NCBI GenBank assembly: GCA_029558715.1
Contig: JAKQEA010000052.1
Span: 62,001 to 126,000 of the forward strand
Origin: Bacteroidota bacterium
GTDB taxonomy: Bacteria > Bacteroidota > Bacteroidia > Chitinophagales > Chitinophagaceae
Direction: 5' to 3'
Length of the DNA stretch: 64,000 nucleotides
The notes under the pieces were generated by a model, which made no database searches, had not been told where the DNA came from, and saw nothing but the letters and a program-made list of their open reading frames with translations. This document shows, in pieces, positions 54,064 to 63,745 of this stretch (positions are counted from its first letter, which is position 1; every line of letters begins with the position of its first letter). A program made the translations under genes and the position numbers.

Positions 54064-54444
54064 TTAAAAATCCTCGCCATCCATCATCTCTCTTTCAATT
54101 TCTTCCATTTGTACAATATCCCATGCTTCACTTTCGGTAGGGGTAACATTCATCATTTCCAGCAATTCATTTTGATCAAGAAAATCCTCTACCTGTTTCT
54201 GTAATTCGCAAATAACAAAAGAGGCACTGTTCTCATAAAATCGCTGTTGTATATATACAAGTTTTTCCGCAGCAACTGTATCTACAGATTCAACGTTTTT
54301 TAATATCAGTACCAGGTTTTTAACGTCATTTTGCAGGTAAGGAAGCAAACATCCGGCCATCTCGTCTGTCATAGTAGCAGACAAAACCGGGTCGGCTACT
54401 GTGATGGCATGAAATTTCTCTTTGGTATCAGTTTTGACATTCAT
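54064..54444 (-). CDS. STAS-domain protein (anti-sigma factor antagonist-like)
   Basis: This 126-residue cytoplasmic protein has a STAS-like fold: LVLILKNVESVDTVAAEKLVYIQQ (about 45-68, only partly diagnostic) and FVICELQKQVEDFLDQNELLEMM. The usual phospho-acceptor Ser of SpoIIAA is not clearly present at the VDTVAAEK position (Thr or Ala instead). The acidic tail (EMEEIEREMMDGEDF) is an addition. It is probably co-transcribed with rnz. The function in this phylum is unknown. Confidence 0.7.
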   Translation of the reverse strand: MNVKTDTKEKFHAITVADPVLSATMTDEMAGCLLPYLQNDVKNLVLILKNVESVDTVAAEKLVYIQQRFYENSASFVICELQKQVEDFLDQNELLEMMNVTPTESEAWDIVQMEEIEREMMDGEDF

Positions 54445-54492
54445 AAGTTCTTACTTTTAGTTATTGCTCCTGTCCTCCTTTTGGGTGCCGCT

Positions 54493-54522
54493 GCAAAGTA
54501 AAAAGTAGGGGTTTTCCCACAA
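54493..54522 (-). promoter_or_regulatory. Candidate promoter of the STAS-rnz unit
   Basis: On the minus strand TTACTTTG-like sequence (one mismatch to TAnnTTTG) lies 49 nt upstream of the STAS start, with TTG 19-20 nt further upstream. It is weaker than the other promoters listed. Confidence 0.35.
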
Positions 54523-54610
54523 CTTAAATTATCAACATTCCGTTTATAAGTACGGGAGAACAGGAACCAAATTTATTCGTTAATATTGTATCACAACCAA
54601 TTATCTAAAA

Positions 54611-57142
54611 ATGGATAATAATTTTTCAGCACAGGTTAAGGAAATAATCTCATTCAGCAGGGAAGAGGCGCTAAGACTTGGTAATGATTTTATCGGTACC
54701 GAGCATCTTTTGCTGGGTCTTATCCGGGAAGGAGATAATACTGCAGTCCGTATCCTTAAAAGCTTCAATGTGGATCTTTATGAATTAAGAAAAGAAATTG
54801 AGCTGGCAGTAAAGGATAAAACAGGGAAAAACATTGCTAATATCAACAGCCTGCCGCTAACAAAACAGGCAGAAAAAGTCATCAGGGTAACTGTACTTGA
54901 GGCTAAGGCGTTGAAAAGCGCAACGGTAGAGACGGAGCACCTGATGCTCTCTATTTTGAAAAACAAGGAAAATATTGCTACACAAATCTTAAATCAGTTT
55001 GACGTGGACTATGATCTTTTCAGACAAGAGCTGGGAATCGTAAAATCAAACGATCCCCGTGCCGAATTCCAGGATGAGAATGACGATGATTTTGATGAGG
55101 AGAAAAAGTATTCACAACCCAAAGGAGGAGGCAAGCAGGCCGGTAGCACAAAGAGTAAAACTCCTGTGCTTGATAATTTCGGCCGTGATATTACAAAAAT
55201 GGCTGAACTCGGCGCTCTGGATCCTATTGTTGGCCGTGAGTCAGAAATTGAAAGAGTATCTCAGATACTTTCCCGCCGGAAAAAGAACAACCCGATCCTT
55301 ATTGGTGAACCGGGTGTGGGTAAAACAGCCATAGTAGAAGGCCTTGCACTTAGAATTGTACAGCGTAAAGTTTCAAGGGTATTGTTTGATAAAAGAGTGA
55401 TCTCACTGGATCTTGCCGCATTGGTGGCAGGTACAAAATACCGTGGGCAGTTTGAAGAGAGGATGAAAGCCATTATGAATGAGCTGGAAAAGAACAGGGA
55501 TGTTATCTTGTTCATTGATGAACTACATACTATAGTAGGCGCAGGTGGAGCCAGTGGTTCACTTGATGCAAGCAATATCTTTAAGCCGGCACTGGCAAGA
55601 GGGGAACTTCAGTGTATTGGTGCCTCCACGCTGGATGAATACAGGATGTATATTGAAAAAGATGGAGCATTGGACCGTCGTTTCCAAAAGGTGATTGTTG
55701 ATCCGCCAAGTGTGGAAGATACTATCCAGATATTGAACAATATCAAATCCAAATATGAAGAGTACCACAATGTAAATTATGATCAGGAAGCTATTGATGC
55801 ATGTGTGAAACTCAGTGACAGGTATGTAACTGACCGGTTGCTTCCTGATAAGGCCATTGATGTGATGGATGAAGTAGGGGCAAGGGTCCACCTGAAGAAT
55901 ATTAATGTGCCTGAGAATATTGTGGACCTGGAAAAAAAGATCGAAGATGTGAAGAACGAAAAGAATAAAGTAGTAAAGAGCCAGAAGTTTGAAGAAGCAG
56001 CCTCACTGCGTGACACTGAAAAAAGATTGCAGGAAGACCTCGAGAAAGCTAAGAATATCTGGGAAGAGGAAAGCAAGCATAAGCGTTTCCCGATCGGGGA
56101 AGAAGATATTGCAGAAGTAGTGAGCATGATGACAGGGATACCTGTAAGAAGAATGGTACAGGCAGAAACAGATAAGCTTCGCAAGATGGCCGAAGAAATG
56201 AAAGGAATGGTTATTGGCCAGGATGAGGCTATTCTGAAAGTAGTAAAAGCTATCCAGCGTAACAGGGTTGGGCTGAAAGATCCCAAAAAACCAATTGGTA
56301 CATTTATTTTCCTGGGTCCAACCGGTGTGGGTAAAACGGAGTTGGCAAGAGCATTGTCCCGTCACATGTTTGATTCCGAAGATTCGCTGATCAGGATTGA
56401 TATGAGCGAATACATGGAAAAATTTACTGTAAGCCGTTTGATCGGGGCTCCTCCCGGTTATGTAGGATATGAAGAAGGAGGACAATTAACAGAGAGAGTA
56501 CGCCGTAAACCTTACAGTGTTATTCTGTTGGATGAAATAGAAAAAGCACATCCTGATATTTATAATATCCTGTTGCAGGTATTGGATGATGGGCAACTGA
56601 CAGACGGATTGGGCAGAAAAGTGGATTTCAAGAATACACTGATCATAATGACCTCAAATATTGGTGTCCGCCAGTTGAAAGATTTTGGTGCGGGGGTTGG
56701 TTTTGCAACTGCCTCAAGGGTAGAAAATGAAGATGAGGCAAATAAAGCGGTGATTGAAAAGGCCTTAAAGAAAACCTTTTCACCTGAATTTCTGAACCGT
56801 ATTGATGATGTGGTGATATTCAATAGCCTGACCAAAGAAAATATCTTCAACATTATTGATATCCTGATGAAAGGTGTAATGAAGAGATTAGCTAACCTTG
56901 GTTTTAGTCTTGAACTAACAGAAGCTGCAAAAACCTTCCTGGCAGATAAAGGATACGATTCACAGTTTGGTGCAAGGCCATTGCACAGAGCCATTCAGAA
57001 ATATCTGGAAGACCCCCTGGCAGAAGAAATACTGAATATGAATGTGAAAGCAGGAGACATACTGATAGCTGATGTGGATGCCGAGAATACAAAACTTTCA
57101 TTCTCATTTAAGAGCAAAGCAGAGGAAAAGTCAAAGGCATAA
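54611..57142 (+). CDS. clpC: ClpC-type AAA+ unfoldase of the Clp protease
   Basis: This 843-residue protein feeds substrates to ClpP. It has two N-terminal Clp_N repeats (about 3-50 and 78-125), a first AAA module with Walker A GEPGVGKT (232-239) and Walker B DELHT, a UVR-like coiled-coil insertion (about 448-485) and a second AAA module with GPTGVGKT (569-576). The short middle domain and the UVR region mark ClpC rather than ClpB. The linker after the N domain is acidic and Lys/Gln-rich (about 150-180). A terminator lies downstream. The protein is part of stress and regulatory proteolysis. Confidence 0.95.
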   Translation: MDNNFSAQVKEIISFSREEALRLGNDFIGTEHLLLGLIREGDNTAVRILKSFNVDLYELRKEIELAVKDKTGKNIANINSLPLTKQAEKVIRVTVLEAKALKSATVETEHLMLSILKNKENIATQILNQFDVDYDLFRQELGIVKSNDPRAEFQDENDDDFDEEKKYSQPKGGGKQAGSTKSKTPVLDNFGRDITKMAELGALDPIVGRESEIERVSQILSRRKKNNPILIGEPGVGKTAIVEGLALRIVQRKVSRVLFDKRVISLDLAALVAGTKYRGQFEERMKAIMNELEKNRDVILFIDELHTIVGAGGASGSLDASNIFKPALARGELQCIGASTLDEYRMYIEKDGALDRRFQKVIVDPPSVEDTIQILNNIKSKYEEYHNVNYDQEAIDACVKLSDRYVTDRLLPDKAIDVMDEVGARVHLKNINVPENIVDLEKKIEDVKNEKNKVVKSQKFEEAASLRDTEKRLQEDLEKAKNIWEEESKHKRFPIGEEDIAEVVSMMTGIPVRRMVQAETDKLRKMAEEMKGMVIGQDEAILKVVKAIQRNRVGLKDPKKPIGTFIFLGPTGVGKTELARALSRHMFDSEDSLIRIDMSEYMEKFTVSRLIGAPPGYVGYEEGGQLTERVRRKPYSVILLDEIEKAHPDIYNILLQVLDDGQLTDGLGRKVDFKNTLIIMTSNIGVRQLKDFGAGVGFATASRVENEDEANKAVIEKALKKTFSPEFLNRIDDVVIFNSLTKENIFNIIDILMKGVMKRLANLGFSLELTEAAKTFLADKGYDSQFGARPLHRAIQKYLEDPLAEEILNMNVKAGDILIADVDAENTKLSFSFKSKAEEKSKA

Positions 57143-57163
57143 TTAATTTTTAATAAAGTTACC

Positions 57164-57200
57164 AAGGAGTACCATTCTACAGTACTCCTTTTTTATTTTT
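57164..57200 (+). terminator. Intrinsic terminator after clpC
   Basis: AAGGAGTAC (57164-57172) pairs with GTACTCCTT (57182-57190) around a 9-nt loop, followed by a T-rich tract. It ends clpC 22 nt after its stop and only 13 nt before cmk. Confidence 0.85.
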
Positions 57201-57212
57201 GTTCTTTCTGTG

Positions 57213-57893
57213 ATGGCAAAGAAAATAATCATAACAATAGATGGCTGGTCAAGCTGCGGTAAAAGTACGCTGGCCAAAAGGCTGGCAAAAGAGCTTGGCT
57301 ATATCTATGTTGACAGCGGTGCCATGTACCGTGCCATTACACTGTATTTTCTGCGGAACAATATAGATATAGAGGATAAAAAGGAAGTAAAGCAGGCATT
57401 AAAAAGTATCAGCCTTGAATTTGTTTTTAATCCCAACAGTCAGCATAGTGAGATGTACCTGAATGGGGAGAATGTGGAATATGTTATCCGCGACCTGATC
57501 ATAGCGGAAAAGGTGAGTGATGTAGCCGCTATTAAGGAAGTCAGGGAGTTTGCTGTGGCACAACAGCAAAAAATGGGGGATAAAAAAGGAATCGTAATGG
57601 ATGGCCGTGATATTGGCACTGTCGTCTTTCCCAAAGCGGAATTAAAAATATTCATGACAGCCGATAATGCAGTGAGGGTGGAAAGGCGGTTTAAAGAGCT
57701 CTTTCAAAAAAACCCGAATGTGACCATTGAAGAAGTGAAGAATAATCTTGAAATGAGAGATTATATTGATTCTAACAGAGAAGTAAGTCCGCTTAAAAAG
57801 GCAAAAGATGCCCTGGAACTCGATAATACCAATCTCACAGAAGAGCAGCAGTTCAAAAAAGCGATGGAATGGGTGAAAACCAGGAAATCCTGA
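57213..57893 (+). CDS. cmk: Cytidylate kinase
   Basis: This 226-residue enzyme phosphorylates CMP and dCMP for nucleotide synthesis. The P-loop is DGWSSCGKST (10-19), followed by DSGAMYRAIT (about 37-46), the typical CMP-binding motif. Near the end of the core come MDGRDIGTVVFP (about 128-139) and a lid with RDYIDSNREVSPLKKA. ATG 57213 is chosen; a GTG one codon upstream is possible. The NMP-binding domain is the short form seen in this phylum. The upstream terminator means it is transcribed separately. Confidence 0.94.
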   Translation: MAKKIIITIDGWSSCGKSTLAKRLAKELGYIYVDSGAMYRAITLYFLRNNIDIEDKKEVKQALKSISLEFVFNPNSQHSEMYLNGENVEYVIRDLIIAEKVSDVAAIKEVREFAVAQQQKMGDKKGIVMDGRDIGTVVFPKAELKIFMTADNAVRVERRFKELFQKNPNVTIEEVKNNLEMRDYIDSNREVSPLKKAKDALELDNTNLTEEQQFKKAMEWVKTRKS

Positions 57894-57987
57894 TGTTGGA
57901 CACCCCGCCTTCATCCTCATACTCACTTATGACTTAAATCAATAGCACAATGCTCTTTGCACTTTATTTTTATGCAAAGAGTCATAC

Positions 57988-58998
57988 TTGAAAGCATCTA
58001 CTTATAAGCTGCTTCAGCCGTTTATTGTATTGCACATTATCGTTATCACCGGTATAATAGGATACATGATAATAGAAGGGGCTCCTCTTTTCGATGCAAT
58101 ATACATGACGACTATTACCATTACCACAGTAGGCTATGGAGAAACAATTCCTCTGAGTACGGCAGGAAGAACCTTTACTATGTTTTTACTGGTAGCGAGC
58201 TGGCTTACCTATGCTTTTGTCATTACTAGGATCACCCAGTTTGTTATCAGTGGGGAATTGAATCAATATTTTAAAAATCGGAAACTCATGAAAGATATTT
58301 CCAGGTTACATGATCATGTGATCGTTTGCGGTTATGGCCGGAACGGCAACCAGGCCGCAAATATTCTTACTGCCCATGGCGTGCCATTTATTGTTATAGA
58401 GAAAGATGAACACCTGGTGCAGAAAGTTGATGCAGAAGGTACCGGTATTACAAGATTAGTGGGAGATGCAACGGATGATGATGTATTACATGCAGCAGGT
58501 ATAGAGAGAGCAAGAGCATTGATCACTACGCTGCCGGTAGATGCGCAAAACGTATTCATTGTTCTTTCTGCAAGAGCATTAAACCAACGGCTCAAGATCA
58601 TAAGCCGTGCTTCAGAGGCTACTTCTGTGGCCAAGCTGAAAAAGGCAGGTGCTGATAATGTTATTATGCCGGATTTCATAGGGGGAACACATATGGCTAC
58701 TTTGATCTCTAAACCCGATGTGATTGAATTTATCGATTTTCTTTCCGGGGAGCAGGGGCATTCCATCCATATGGAATCTGTCGGCTTTGATGACCTCCCG
58801 GCAGAATTAAAAGATAAATCTCTGTGTGATGTAATGGGCTGGAAGAAAACAGGGGTTAATTGTATTGGTATAAAGGATAAAGATGGAAATTTTATGATCA
58901 ATCCCCCGGAAGAAACCTATATAACACCCGGCATGAGAGTAATTGTACTTGGCACAATCAAGCAGATCAAAGAAATGAAAGGGAATCTCTCTTATTAG
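57988..58998 (+). CDS. Potassium channel with RCK (TrkA-N/TrkA-C) domains
   Basis: This 336-residue protein has two membrane helices with the pore selectivity filter TITTVGYGE (about 45-53). A TrkA-N Rossmann domain follows (about 108-225) with CGYGRNGNQ as the NAD-binding loop, and a TrkA-C domain lies at the C-terminus (about 250-336). The layout is that of MthK-like channels that open on cytoplasmic ligand. The start appears to be TTG at 57988, since no in-frame ATG or GTG lies upstream before a stop region and an internal start would cut into TM1. A bidirectional terminator follows. Confidence 0.9.
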   Translation: MKASTYKLLQPFIVLHIIVITGIIGYMIIEGAPLFDAIYMTTITITTVGYGETIPLSTAGRTFTMFLLVASWLTYAFVITRITQFVISGELNQYFKNRKLMKDISRLHDHVIVCGYGRNGNQAANILTAHGVPFIVIEKDEHLVQKVDAEGTGITRLVGDATDDDVLHAAGIERARALITTLPVDAQNVFIVLSARALNQRLKIISRASEATSVAKLKKAGADNVIMPDFIGGTHMATLISKPDVIEFIDFLSGEQGHSIHMESVGFDDLPAELKDKSLCDVMGWKKTGVNCIGIKDKDGNFMINPPEETYITPGMRVIVLGTIKQIKEMKGNLSY

Positions 58999-59008
58999 AT
59001 ACTGCTAT

Positions 59009-59040
59009 GTAAAAAGCCCTTTTATTAAAGGGCTTTTTAC
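59009..59040. terminator. Bidirectional terminator between convergent genes
   Basis: GTAAAAAGCCCTTT pairs with AAAGGGCTTTTTAC around a 4-nt loop. The 14-bp stem with A and T tracts on its flanks serves both the channel gene and the FKBP gene. Confidence 0.9.
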
Positions 59041-59057
59041 ATGGAAAAATATTACTC

Positions 59058-59774
59058 TTACATTTTCTTCCTCACTTCAAGCAGCTCTACTTCAAAAGTC
59101 AGCATTGAACCTCCCGGTATCGTCATATAATCAAATGCCCCGTAGCCCAGTTTGTAAGGGATATAAAATTTATACTTTGAACCAACACTCATTAATTGCA
59201 AGCCTTCTGTCCACCCGGGAATAACGCCACTTAACGCAAATGTAATTGGTTGTCCCCTGTCGTAAGAGTTATCGAACCCTTTGCCATCCAAAAATGTTCC
59301 CCTGTAATGGCAGGTTACACTATCAGCAGCAGTGGGTTTTTCACCGGTGCCTTCTTTTATTACTTCATATTGCAAACCGCTGGCAGTTGTTATTACCCCG
59401 GGTTTCAATTTATTTTTTTCAAGGAATTTCTCACCGGCCTCAATGGTTGACTTTGACTTTTCTGCCTGCAACAGGGTCATGTAATTATTCATAACCGTAT
59501 TTGCTGCGGCATCATCAATCAGTGGCTTTTTATTTCCCAGGATATCATTGATAGCACGGGACACAAGAGCAGTATTTAATTTTTTTACACCCTGCTGTTT
59601 GTAAAAGTTAGCCACACTTACTCCAACAGCATAACTCGCAGAATCGTTCAGGTTTTTTAAAACCGGCAATGAAGATTTAGCAACAGGTTTGCCCGCCGGT
59701 TTAGCCTGCCCCGGTTGTGCATAAATTGCAATAGTGCTGACCAGGGCCAAAAGAAATAGGGTTGATTTTAACAT
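59058..59774 (-). CDS. FKBP-type peptidyl-prolyl isomerase (Mip/FkpA-like)
   Basis: This 238-residue exported enzyme catalyses cis-trans proline isomerisation in periplasmic folding. It has a signal peptide (MLKSTLFLLALVSTIAIYA), an N-terminal helical dimerisation domain (about 35-125) with DSASYAVGVSVANFY, and the FKBP domain (about 125-238) with GVIPGWTEGLQLMSVGSKY and IPYKLGYGA. ATG 59772-59774 is chosen to give the signal peptide at the start; a longer frame up to 59828 has no coding character. A -7 promoter element lies at 59795-59802. Converges with the channel gene. Confidence 0.92.
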   Translation of the reverse strand: MLKSTLFLLALVSTIAIYAQPGQAKPAGKPVAKSSLPVLKNLNDSASYAVGVSVANFYKQQGVKKLNTALVSRAINDILGNKKPLIDDAAANTVMNNYMTLLQAEKSKSTIEAGEKFLEKNKLKPGVITTASGLQYEVIKEGTGEKPTAADSVTCHYRGTFLDGKGFDNSYDRGQPITFALSGVIPGWTEGLQLMSVGSKYKFYIPYKLGYGAFDYMTIPGGSMLTFEVELLEVRKKM

Positions 59775-59794
59775 AAAGTGATTAATTAAGTTGG

Positions 59795-59802
59795 CAAAAA
59801 TA
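59795..59802 (-). promoter_or_regulatory. -7 promoter element of the FKBP gene
   Basis: The minus strand reads TATTTTTG, an exact TAnnTTTG match, 20 nt upstream of the chosen ATG. No -33 TTG is seen at the usual distance. Confidence 0.45.
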
Positions 59803-59866
59803 CAGGTTTGCAAGGTGAAATCTGGCACCTTAAATCAATTAATTTCACCGGTAAAAACACATTACA

Positions 59867-60304
59867 ATGGAACTATTCTCTATACCGGTACAACTGAGAT
59901 GGTCGGACATGGATCCTAATTTTCATCTTCGTCATTCGGTTTACTACGATTGGGGAGCCATGTGCAGGGTACAGTTTCTTGAAAAGTATGGATTGACGAG
60001 TTCAGTGATGCAAAAACTGCAATTCGGCCCTATCATTTTCCGGGAAGAATGTGTCTTTCGAAGAGAAATTCACATGAAAGACGCTGTTTCGATCAACCTG
60101 GAACTGGTGAGTGCCAAAAAAGATTATTCCCGCTGGACGATCAGGCATATGATAATGAAAGACACCGAAACCCTATCAGCGATACTTACTATTGACGGAG
60201 CATGGCTGGATACTGCCAAAAGAAAGCTGGCAATGCCTCCGTCAGAAGCAGTTCATGTATTTTCAAACATGCCATTGAATGAAAATTTTCAATGGATAGA
60301 TTGA
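59867..60304 (+). CDS. Acyl-CoA thioesterase (4HBT hotdog fold)
   Basis: This 145-residue cytoplasmic enzyme has the hotdog-fold signature: QLRWSDMDPNFHLRHSVYYDW (about 9-29, quoted in part here as RWSDMDPNFHLRHS), in which the Asp of SDMD is the typical catalytic acid of 4HBT thioesterases. FGPIIFREECVFRREI (about 53-68) follows. It would hydrolyse acyl-CoA; the chain-length preference is unknown. It is divergent from the FKBP gene. Its 3' end overlaps the convergent exonuclease/GIY-YIG gene by 16 nt. Confidence 0.85.
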   Translation: MELFSIPVQLRWSDMDPNFHLRHSVYYDWGAMCRVQFLEKYGLTSSVMQKLQFGPIIFREECVFRREIHMKDAVSINLELVSAKKDYSRWTIRHMIMKDTETLSAILTIDGAWLDTAKRKLAMPPSEAVHVFSNMPLNENFQWID

Positions 60305-61680
60305 TCAACATAATTTTCAAAGAATAATACTTTTTCAGGGAACCTGGCTGCATAACCATGTACCAGGTTGCGGATAAAACTGTTTTCCCTGTAAACAGTA
60401 AGATGATCTTTAAGCATGACAGGATCTGTTATTTGTATGTCAGCAGGAAGATAACCCATGCCATAGAAAACTCCTTCTAATACCAGGATACAAGATTGAT
60501 CATCACCATTTACTCCTTTATCTACAATAGCAAAAGAGGGTTGCCTGCGGAGAGATGCTGTTGCTTTCAGTACTCTTTTGTTATAGTGCTGCGCCGGTTC
60601 TTTTTGTTCGCAGGCCCCATTGCAATGACCTTCATTAAGACCTTCACATTTGCCTGTGTCTTTTTGCAAAAAACAAAGTTTAGGACAAAGCTGATGATCT
60701 GTAATCAGTTTCCTGATGATAGCATGGCCATCAACCAGGTAATGAAAAGTATAAACAGGATTCAGTCTTTTCCTGTTTTTATCAACCGCAAGACGCAGAT
60801 AACCTTTTTGATCCTCATACATATAAATGCCATATATATCCTCCCATCTCTTTTGCGAGGAATTAAAAACAGGCCACCTTTTTTTTATTTCTGCTGACTC
60901 CATAATGCAGGCCATTAGCTCAGTGCCGCAGGTTTGATAGCTGATAGCATGCACATGCTGCATGAAATTCTGTTTCTGCCGGCTTTGAGAATTGTTGCTG
61001 AAATGACTGTTCACCCGGTAGCGGATATTATTGGCCTTTCCAACATACACTACTTTACCTTTTTCGTTGTGAAAGAAATATACTCCCGGAGTGTAAGGTA
61101 ACTTTTCAAAATGTTCTTTTGGAACATTAGGGGGCAATACTGATTCCTTTGAATTACGCTGCAGGCTTTTTTGTATATGCTGCCCCCTGTCATTTTGCAG
61201 CAAGAGCTGAAATACCTGTACTGTTGCTGCCGTATCGCCACCGGCACGGTGCCTGTCGTAGATGGTAATCCCTAATGACTGGCAAAGTTTACCTAAACTA
61301 TAAGAAGGGAACCCGGGAAATATCTTGCGGCTGAGTCTTACCGTACAAAGTTTTTTGCTATTCAGATCAAAGCCTGATTCTTTCAGGTGTGCTTTGATGA
61401 ATGAATAATCAAAGTTTACATTGTGTGCAATAAAGATCTTATCGTGCAGTATGCTGTAAATCTTTTCAGCTACGTCTTCAAACCGGGGTGCATCAGCTAC
61501 CATTTTATCGGTGATACCCGTCATAGCCTGGATATAATAAGGAATTGGCTGCCCCGGGTTTATCAGCGATTCAAACTTTTCGACTACGGTGGTACCATCA
61601 AATACATGAATAGAAATTTCAGTGATACCATTTGCGGCAGCATAACTTCCCGTGGTTTCTATATCAACAATGGCATACAT
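60289..61680 (-). CDS. DnaQ-like exonuclease fused to a UvrC-like GIY-YIG nuclease
   Basis: This 463-residue protein joins two nuclease modules. The first (1 to about 165) is a DEDDh 3'-5' exonuclease: VDIETTG gives D6 and E8, HNVNFDYSFI the second motif, and HRAGGDT the final His and Asp. A GIY-YIG domain follows (about 203-285) with PGVYFF, VYVGKA and the conserved Arg in IRYRVNSHF. The rest has a Cys cluster (CPKLCFLQKDTGKCEG..CNGACEQ) at about 340-368. The same fusion occurs in actinobacterial and Bacteroidota DNA repair proteins, akin to Cho plus DnaQ. It overlaps the thioesterase gene by 16 nt. Confidence 0.9.
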   Translation of the reverse strand: MYAIVDIETTGSYAAANGITEISIHVFDGTTVVEKFESLINPGQPIPYYIQAMTGITDKMVADAPRFEDVAEKIYSILHDKIFIAHNVNFDYSFIKAHLKESGFDLNSKKLCTVRLSRKIFPGFPSYSLGKLCQSLGITIYDRHRAGGDTAATVQVFQLLLQNDRGQHIQKSLQRNSKESVLPPNVPKEHFEKLPYTPGVYFFHNEKGKVVYVGKANNIRYRVNSHFSNNSQSRQKQNFMQHVHAISYQTCGTELMACIMESAEIKKRWPVFNSSQKRWEDIYGIYMYEDQKGYLRLAVDKNRKRLNPVYTFHYLVDGHAIIRKLITDHQLCPKLCFLQKDTGKCEGLNEGHCNGACEQKEPAQHYNKRVLKATASLRRQPSFAIVDKGVNGDDQSCILVLEGVFYGMGYLPADIQITDPVMLKDHLTVYRENSFIRNLVHGYAARFPEKVLFFENYVDQSIH

Positions 61681-61740
61681 GAAATAAGTAGCAGGTATTA
61701 AAAATGAAGTACGAATTTCGTGAAAGTTTTCTACCTGACT

Positions 61741-62688
61741 ATGGATGCAGATAAACTAATAATGTTCCAAAACAGGCTGACCAAGGTATTTCGTCATCTT
61801 GGAAAGCAGGCTAAACGGGCAGGGGTAAGCTGTTACCGGGTGTATGACCATGATCTGCCCGAATTTCCTTTCTGTATCGAGTTCTATAGCGATAAATTAT
61901 ATGTAGCGGAATACAGACGGCGGCATGGCATGACAGAAGAAGAGCATGATACCTGGATGGAAAAAAGCCTTGAAGTGATAGCTGCTGTGTTAGGCGTTTC
62001 CAGGGATAGTATTTTTCTCAGGTTGCGGCAACGAAAACCGGGCAGGCTGGGCCAGTACCAGAAGTACGGTGAAGTGCAGCATGAATTTGAGGTAGAGGAA
62101 AACGGGTTAAAATTTATAGTGAACCTGAGCGATTACCTGGATACCGGCTTATTTCTTGATCACCGCATTACAAGGCAAATGGTACGGGAACAAAGTGCAG
62201 GCAAGAAAATACTCAACCTGTTTGCCTATACAGGTTCATTCTCTGTATATGCCGCAGCAGGAGGAGCAGAGGAAGTGGTGACTGCAGACCTGTCAAAAAC
62301 CTACCTGAACTGGGCAGAAAGAAACCTGCAGTTGAATGGATTTAACAGCACAGCGAAATACAAGATCATCCATGCAGATGTAAAGCAATACCTGAAAGAA
62401 ATACCTTCCGGTTATTTCGATATCATTATCATGGATCCTCCGACATTCAGTAACAGTAAGCGGATGGATGATATACTGGACATACAGCGGGATCATGTCG
62501 AGCTGATCAATGACTGTCTCAAAGGACTTAAGCCCGGCGGGTTGCTGTACTTCAGTACGAATTTCAGAAAATTTAAACTGGAGAGAGATAAAATCAATGC
62601 AGCTTCAATAAAGGATATTACCAAAGCAACGACTCCATTTGATTTTGAGGGAAAGTTATTCAGGTACTGTTACCTCGTTGAAAAATAA
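61741..62688 (+). CDS. RlmI/RlmK-like SAM-dependent methyltransferase
   Basis: This 315-residue enzyme has a short N-terminal domain (FQNRLTKVFRHLGKQA and YRVYDHDLPEFPFCI), an EEI/RlmI-type insert, and a Rossmann methylase core with LNLFAYTGSFSVYAA (about 155-169) as motif I, ADLSKTYLNWA and IIMDPPTFSNSK (about 224-235) with the catalytic DPPTF. It probably methylates a cytosine at C5 or a guanine in 23S rRNA; the PUA domain typical of RlmI is absent. ATG 61741 is chosen over GTG 61720 because family members begin near MDxDKxxxFQNRL. Confidence 0.85.
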   Translation: MDADKLIMFQNRLTKVFRHLGKQAKRAGVSCYRVYDHDLPEFPFCIEFYSDKLYVAEYRRRHGMTEEEHDTWMEKSLEVIAAVLGVSRDSIFLRLRQRKPGRLGQYQKYGEVQHEFEVEENGLKFIVNLSDYLDTGLFLDHRITRQMVREQSAGKKILNLFAYTGSFSVYAAAGGAEEVVTADLSKTYLNWAERNLQLNGFNSTAKYKIIHADVKQYLKEIPSGYFDIIIMDPPTFSNSKRMDDILDIQRDHVELINDCLKGLKPGGLLYFSTNFRKFKLERDKINAASIKDITKATTPFDFEGKLFRYCYLVEK

Positions 62689-62717
62689 AAAGCCTTCCTG
62701 AAGAGGAAGGCTTTTTA
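62686..62717. terminator. Bidirectional terminator between convergent genes
   Basis: TAAAAAGCCTTCCT pairs with AGGAAGGCTTTTTA around a 4-nt loop. It lies between the methyltransferase and mdh and has A and T tracts suitable for both directions. Confidence 0.9.
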
Positions 62718-62734
62718 TACTATGCTTATGTCAC

Positions 62735-63664
62735 TTATAACGTCTTCAGCACATCATTCATACTCCTTACGGCATCTGCACTTTTATTAAAGGCAGCCTG
62801 TTCGCTGTCATTTAATTTAAAGTCAAGAATTTTTTCCCAGCCATTTTTTCCAATGATAACGGGTACACCCAGGCAAATATCTTTTTGCCCGTATTCGCCG
62901 TCCAGTGCCACACAGCAGGTAAATAATTTCTTTTCATCACGAAGGATTGATTCCACTAATGCAGCACCCGCAGCACCGGGAGCATACCAGGCCGAAGTGC
63001 CGATCAATGCAGTTAGCGTAGCGCCGCCCACCATCGTATCTTTTACAATCTTTTCCTGTTGTTCAGCAGATAAGAAATTTGTAACAGGAGTACTGTTCCA
63101 TGTAGCGAGGCGGATCAAAGGGATCATGGTAGTATCGCCATGACCACCCACTACAACTGCATTCAGGTCAGCAGGGCTGCAACCTAAATGCTGGCTCAAT
63201 TGGTATTTGAAGCGGCTGCTGTCCAGCGTGCCACCCATACCGATTATACGGTTTTTAGGTAATCCTGTTGATTGCAATGCCAGGTATGTCATGGTATCCA
63301 TCGGGTTGCTGATCACAATAATGATAGCATTGGGAGAATGTTTCAGGATATTCTCACAAACACCTTTTACAATTCCTGCATTTACACCGATCAGTTCTTC
63401 ACGGGTCATACCGGGCTTGCGTGGAAGGCCTGAAGTGATAACCACCACATCGCTGTTGGCTGTTTTTGAATAATCATTCGTACTGCCGGTGATCTTTGTA
63501 TCAAAGCCAAGTAAAGTGGCTGTCTGCATCATATCCTGAGCCTTACCTTCTGCAATACCTTCTTTGATATCGAGTAAAACCAGTTCGTTACAAAGTTCTT
63601 TACGGGCAATATTATCAGCACAGGTTGCACCTACAGCACCAGCGCCTACAACAGTTACTTTCAT
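62735..63664 (-). CDS. mdh: Malate dehydrogenase
   Basis: This 309-residue enzyme interconverts malate and oxaloacetate with NAD in the citric acid cycle. The NAD-binding GAGAVGAT (7-14), the acidic LLDIKEG after strand 2, the substrate loop GLPRKPGMTRE (about 79-89), and the catalytic H175 in GGHGDT are all visible. The LDH-like form (type 3) fits the length and the GMGGTLDSSRF segment (about 142-152). It has its own promoter at 63703-63710 and ends at a bidirectional terminator. Confidence 0.96.
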   Translation of the reverse strand: MKVTVVGAGAVGATCADNIARKELCNELVLLDIKEGIAEGKAQDMMQTATLLGFDTKITGSTNDYSKTANSDVVVITSGLPRKPGMTREELIGVNAGIVKGVCENILKHSPNAIIIVISNPMDTMTYLALQSTGLPKNRIIGMGGTLDSSRFKYQLSQHLGCSPADLNAVVVGGHGDTTMIPLIRLATWNSTPVTNFLSAEQQEKIVKDTMVGGATLTALIGTSAWYAPGAAGAALVESILRDEKKLFTCCVALDGEYGQKDICLGVPVIIGKNGWEKILDFKLNDSEQAAFNKSADAVRSMNDVLKTL

Positions 63665-63702
63665 GAGCTAATTAATTTATGAATGGAGAAAATATTTCGC
63701 CG

Positions 63703-63710
63703 CAAAGGTA
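63703..63710 (-). promoter_or_regulatory. -7 promoter element of mdh
   Basis: The minus strand reads TACCTTTG, an exact TAnnTTTG match, 38 nt upstream of the mdh ATG. Confidence 0.5.
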
Positions 63711-63745
63711 GAGGAACAGCCTTGTTTTTATTATGATGAAAACGT

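Noticed and set aside
56003-56485. Long minus-strand ORF inside clpC
   Set aside because: It is antisense to the second AAA module of clpC and has no recognisable domain.
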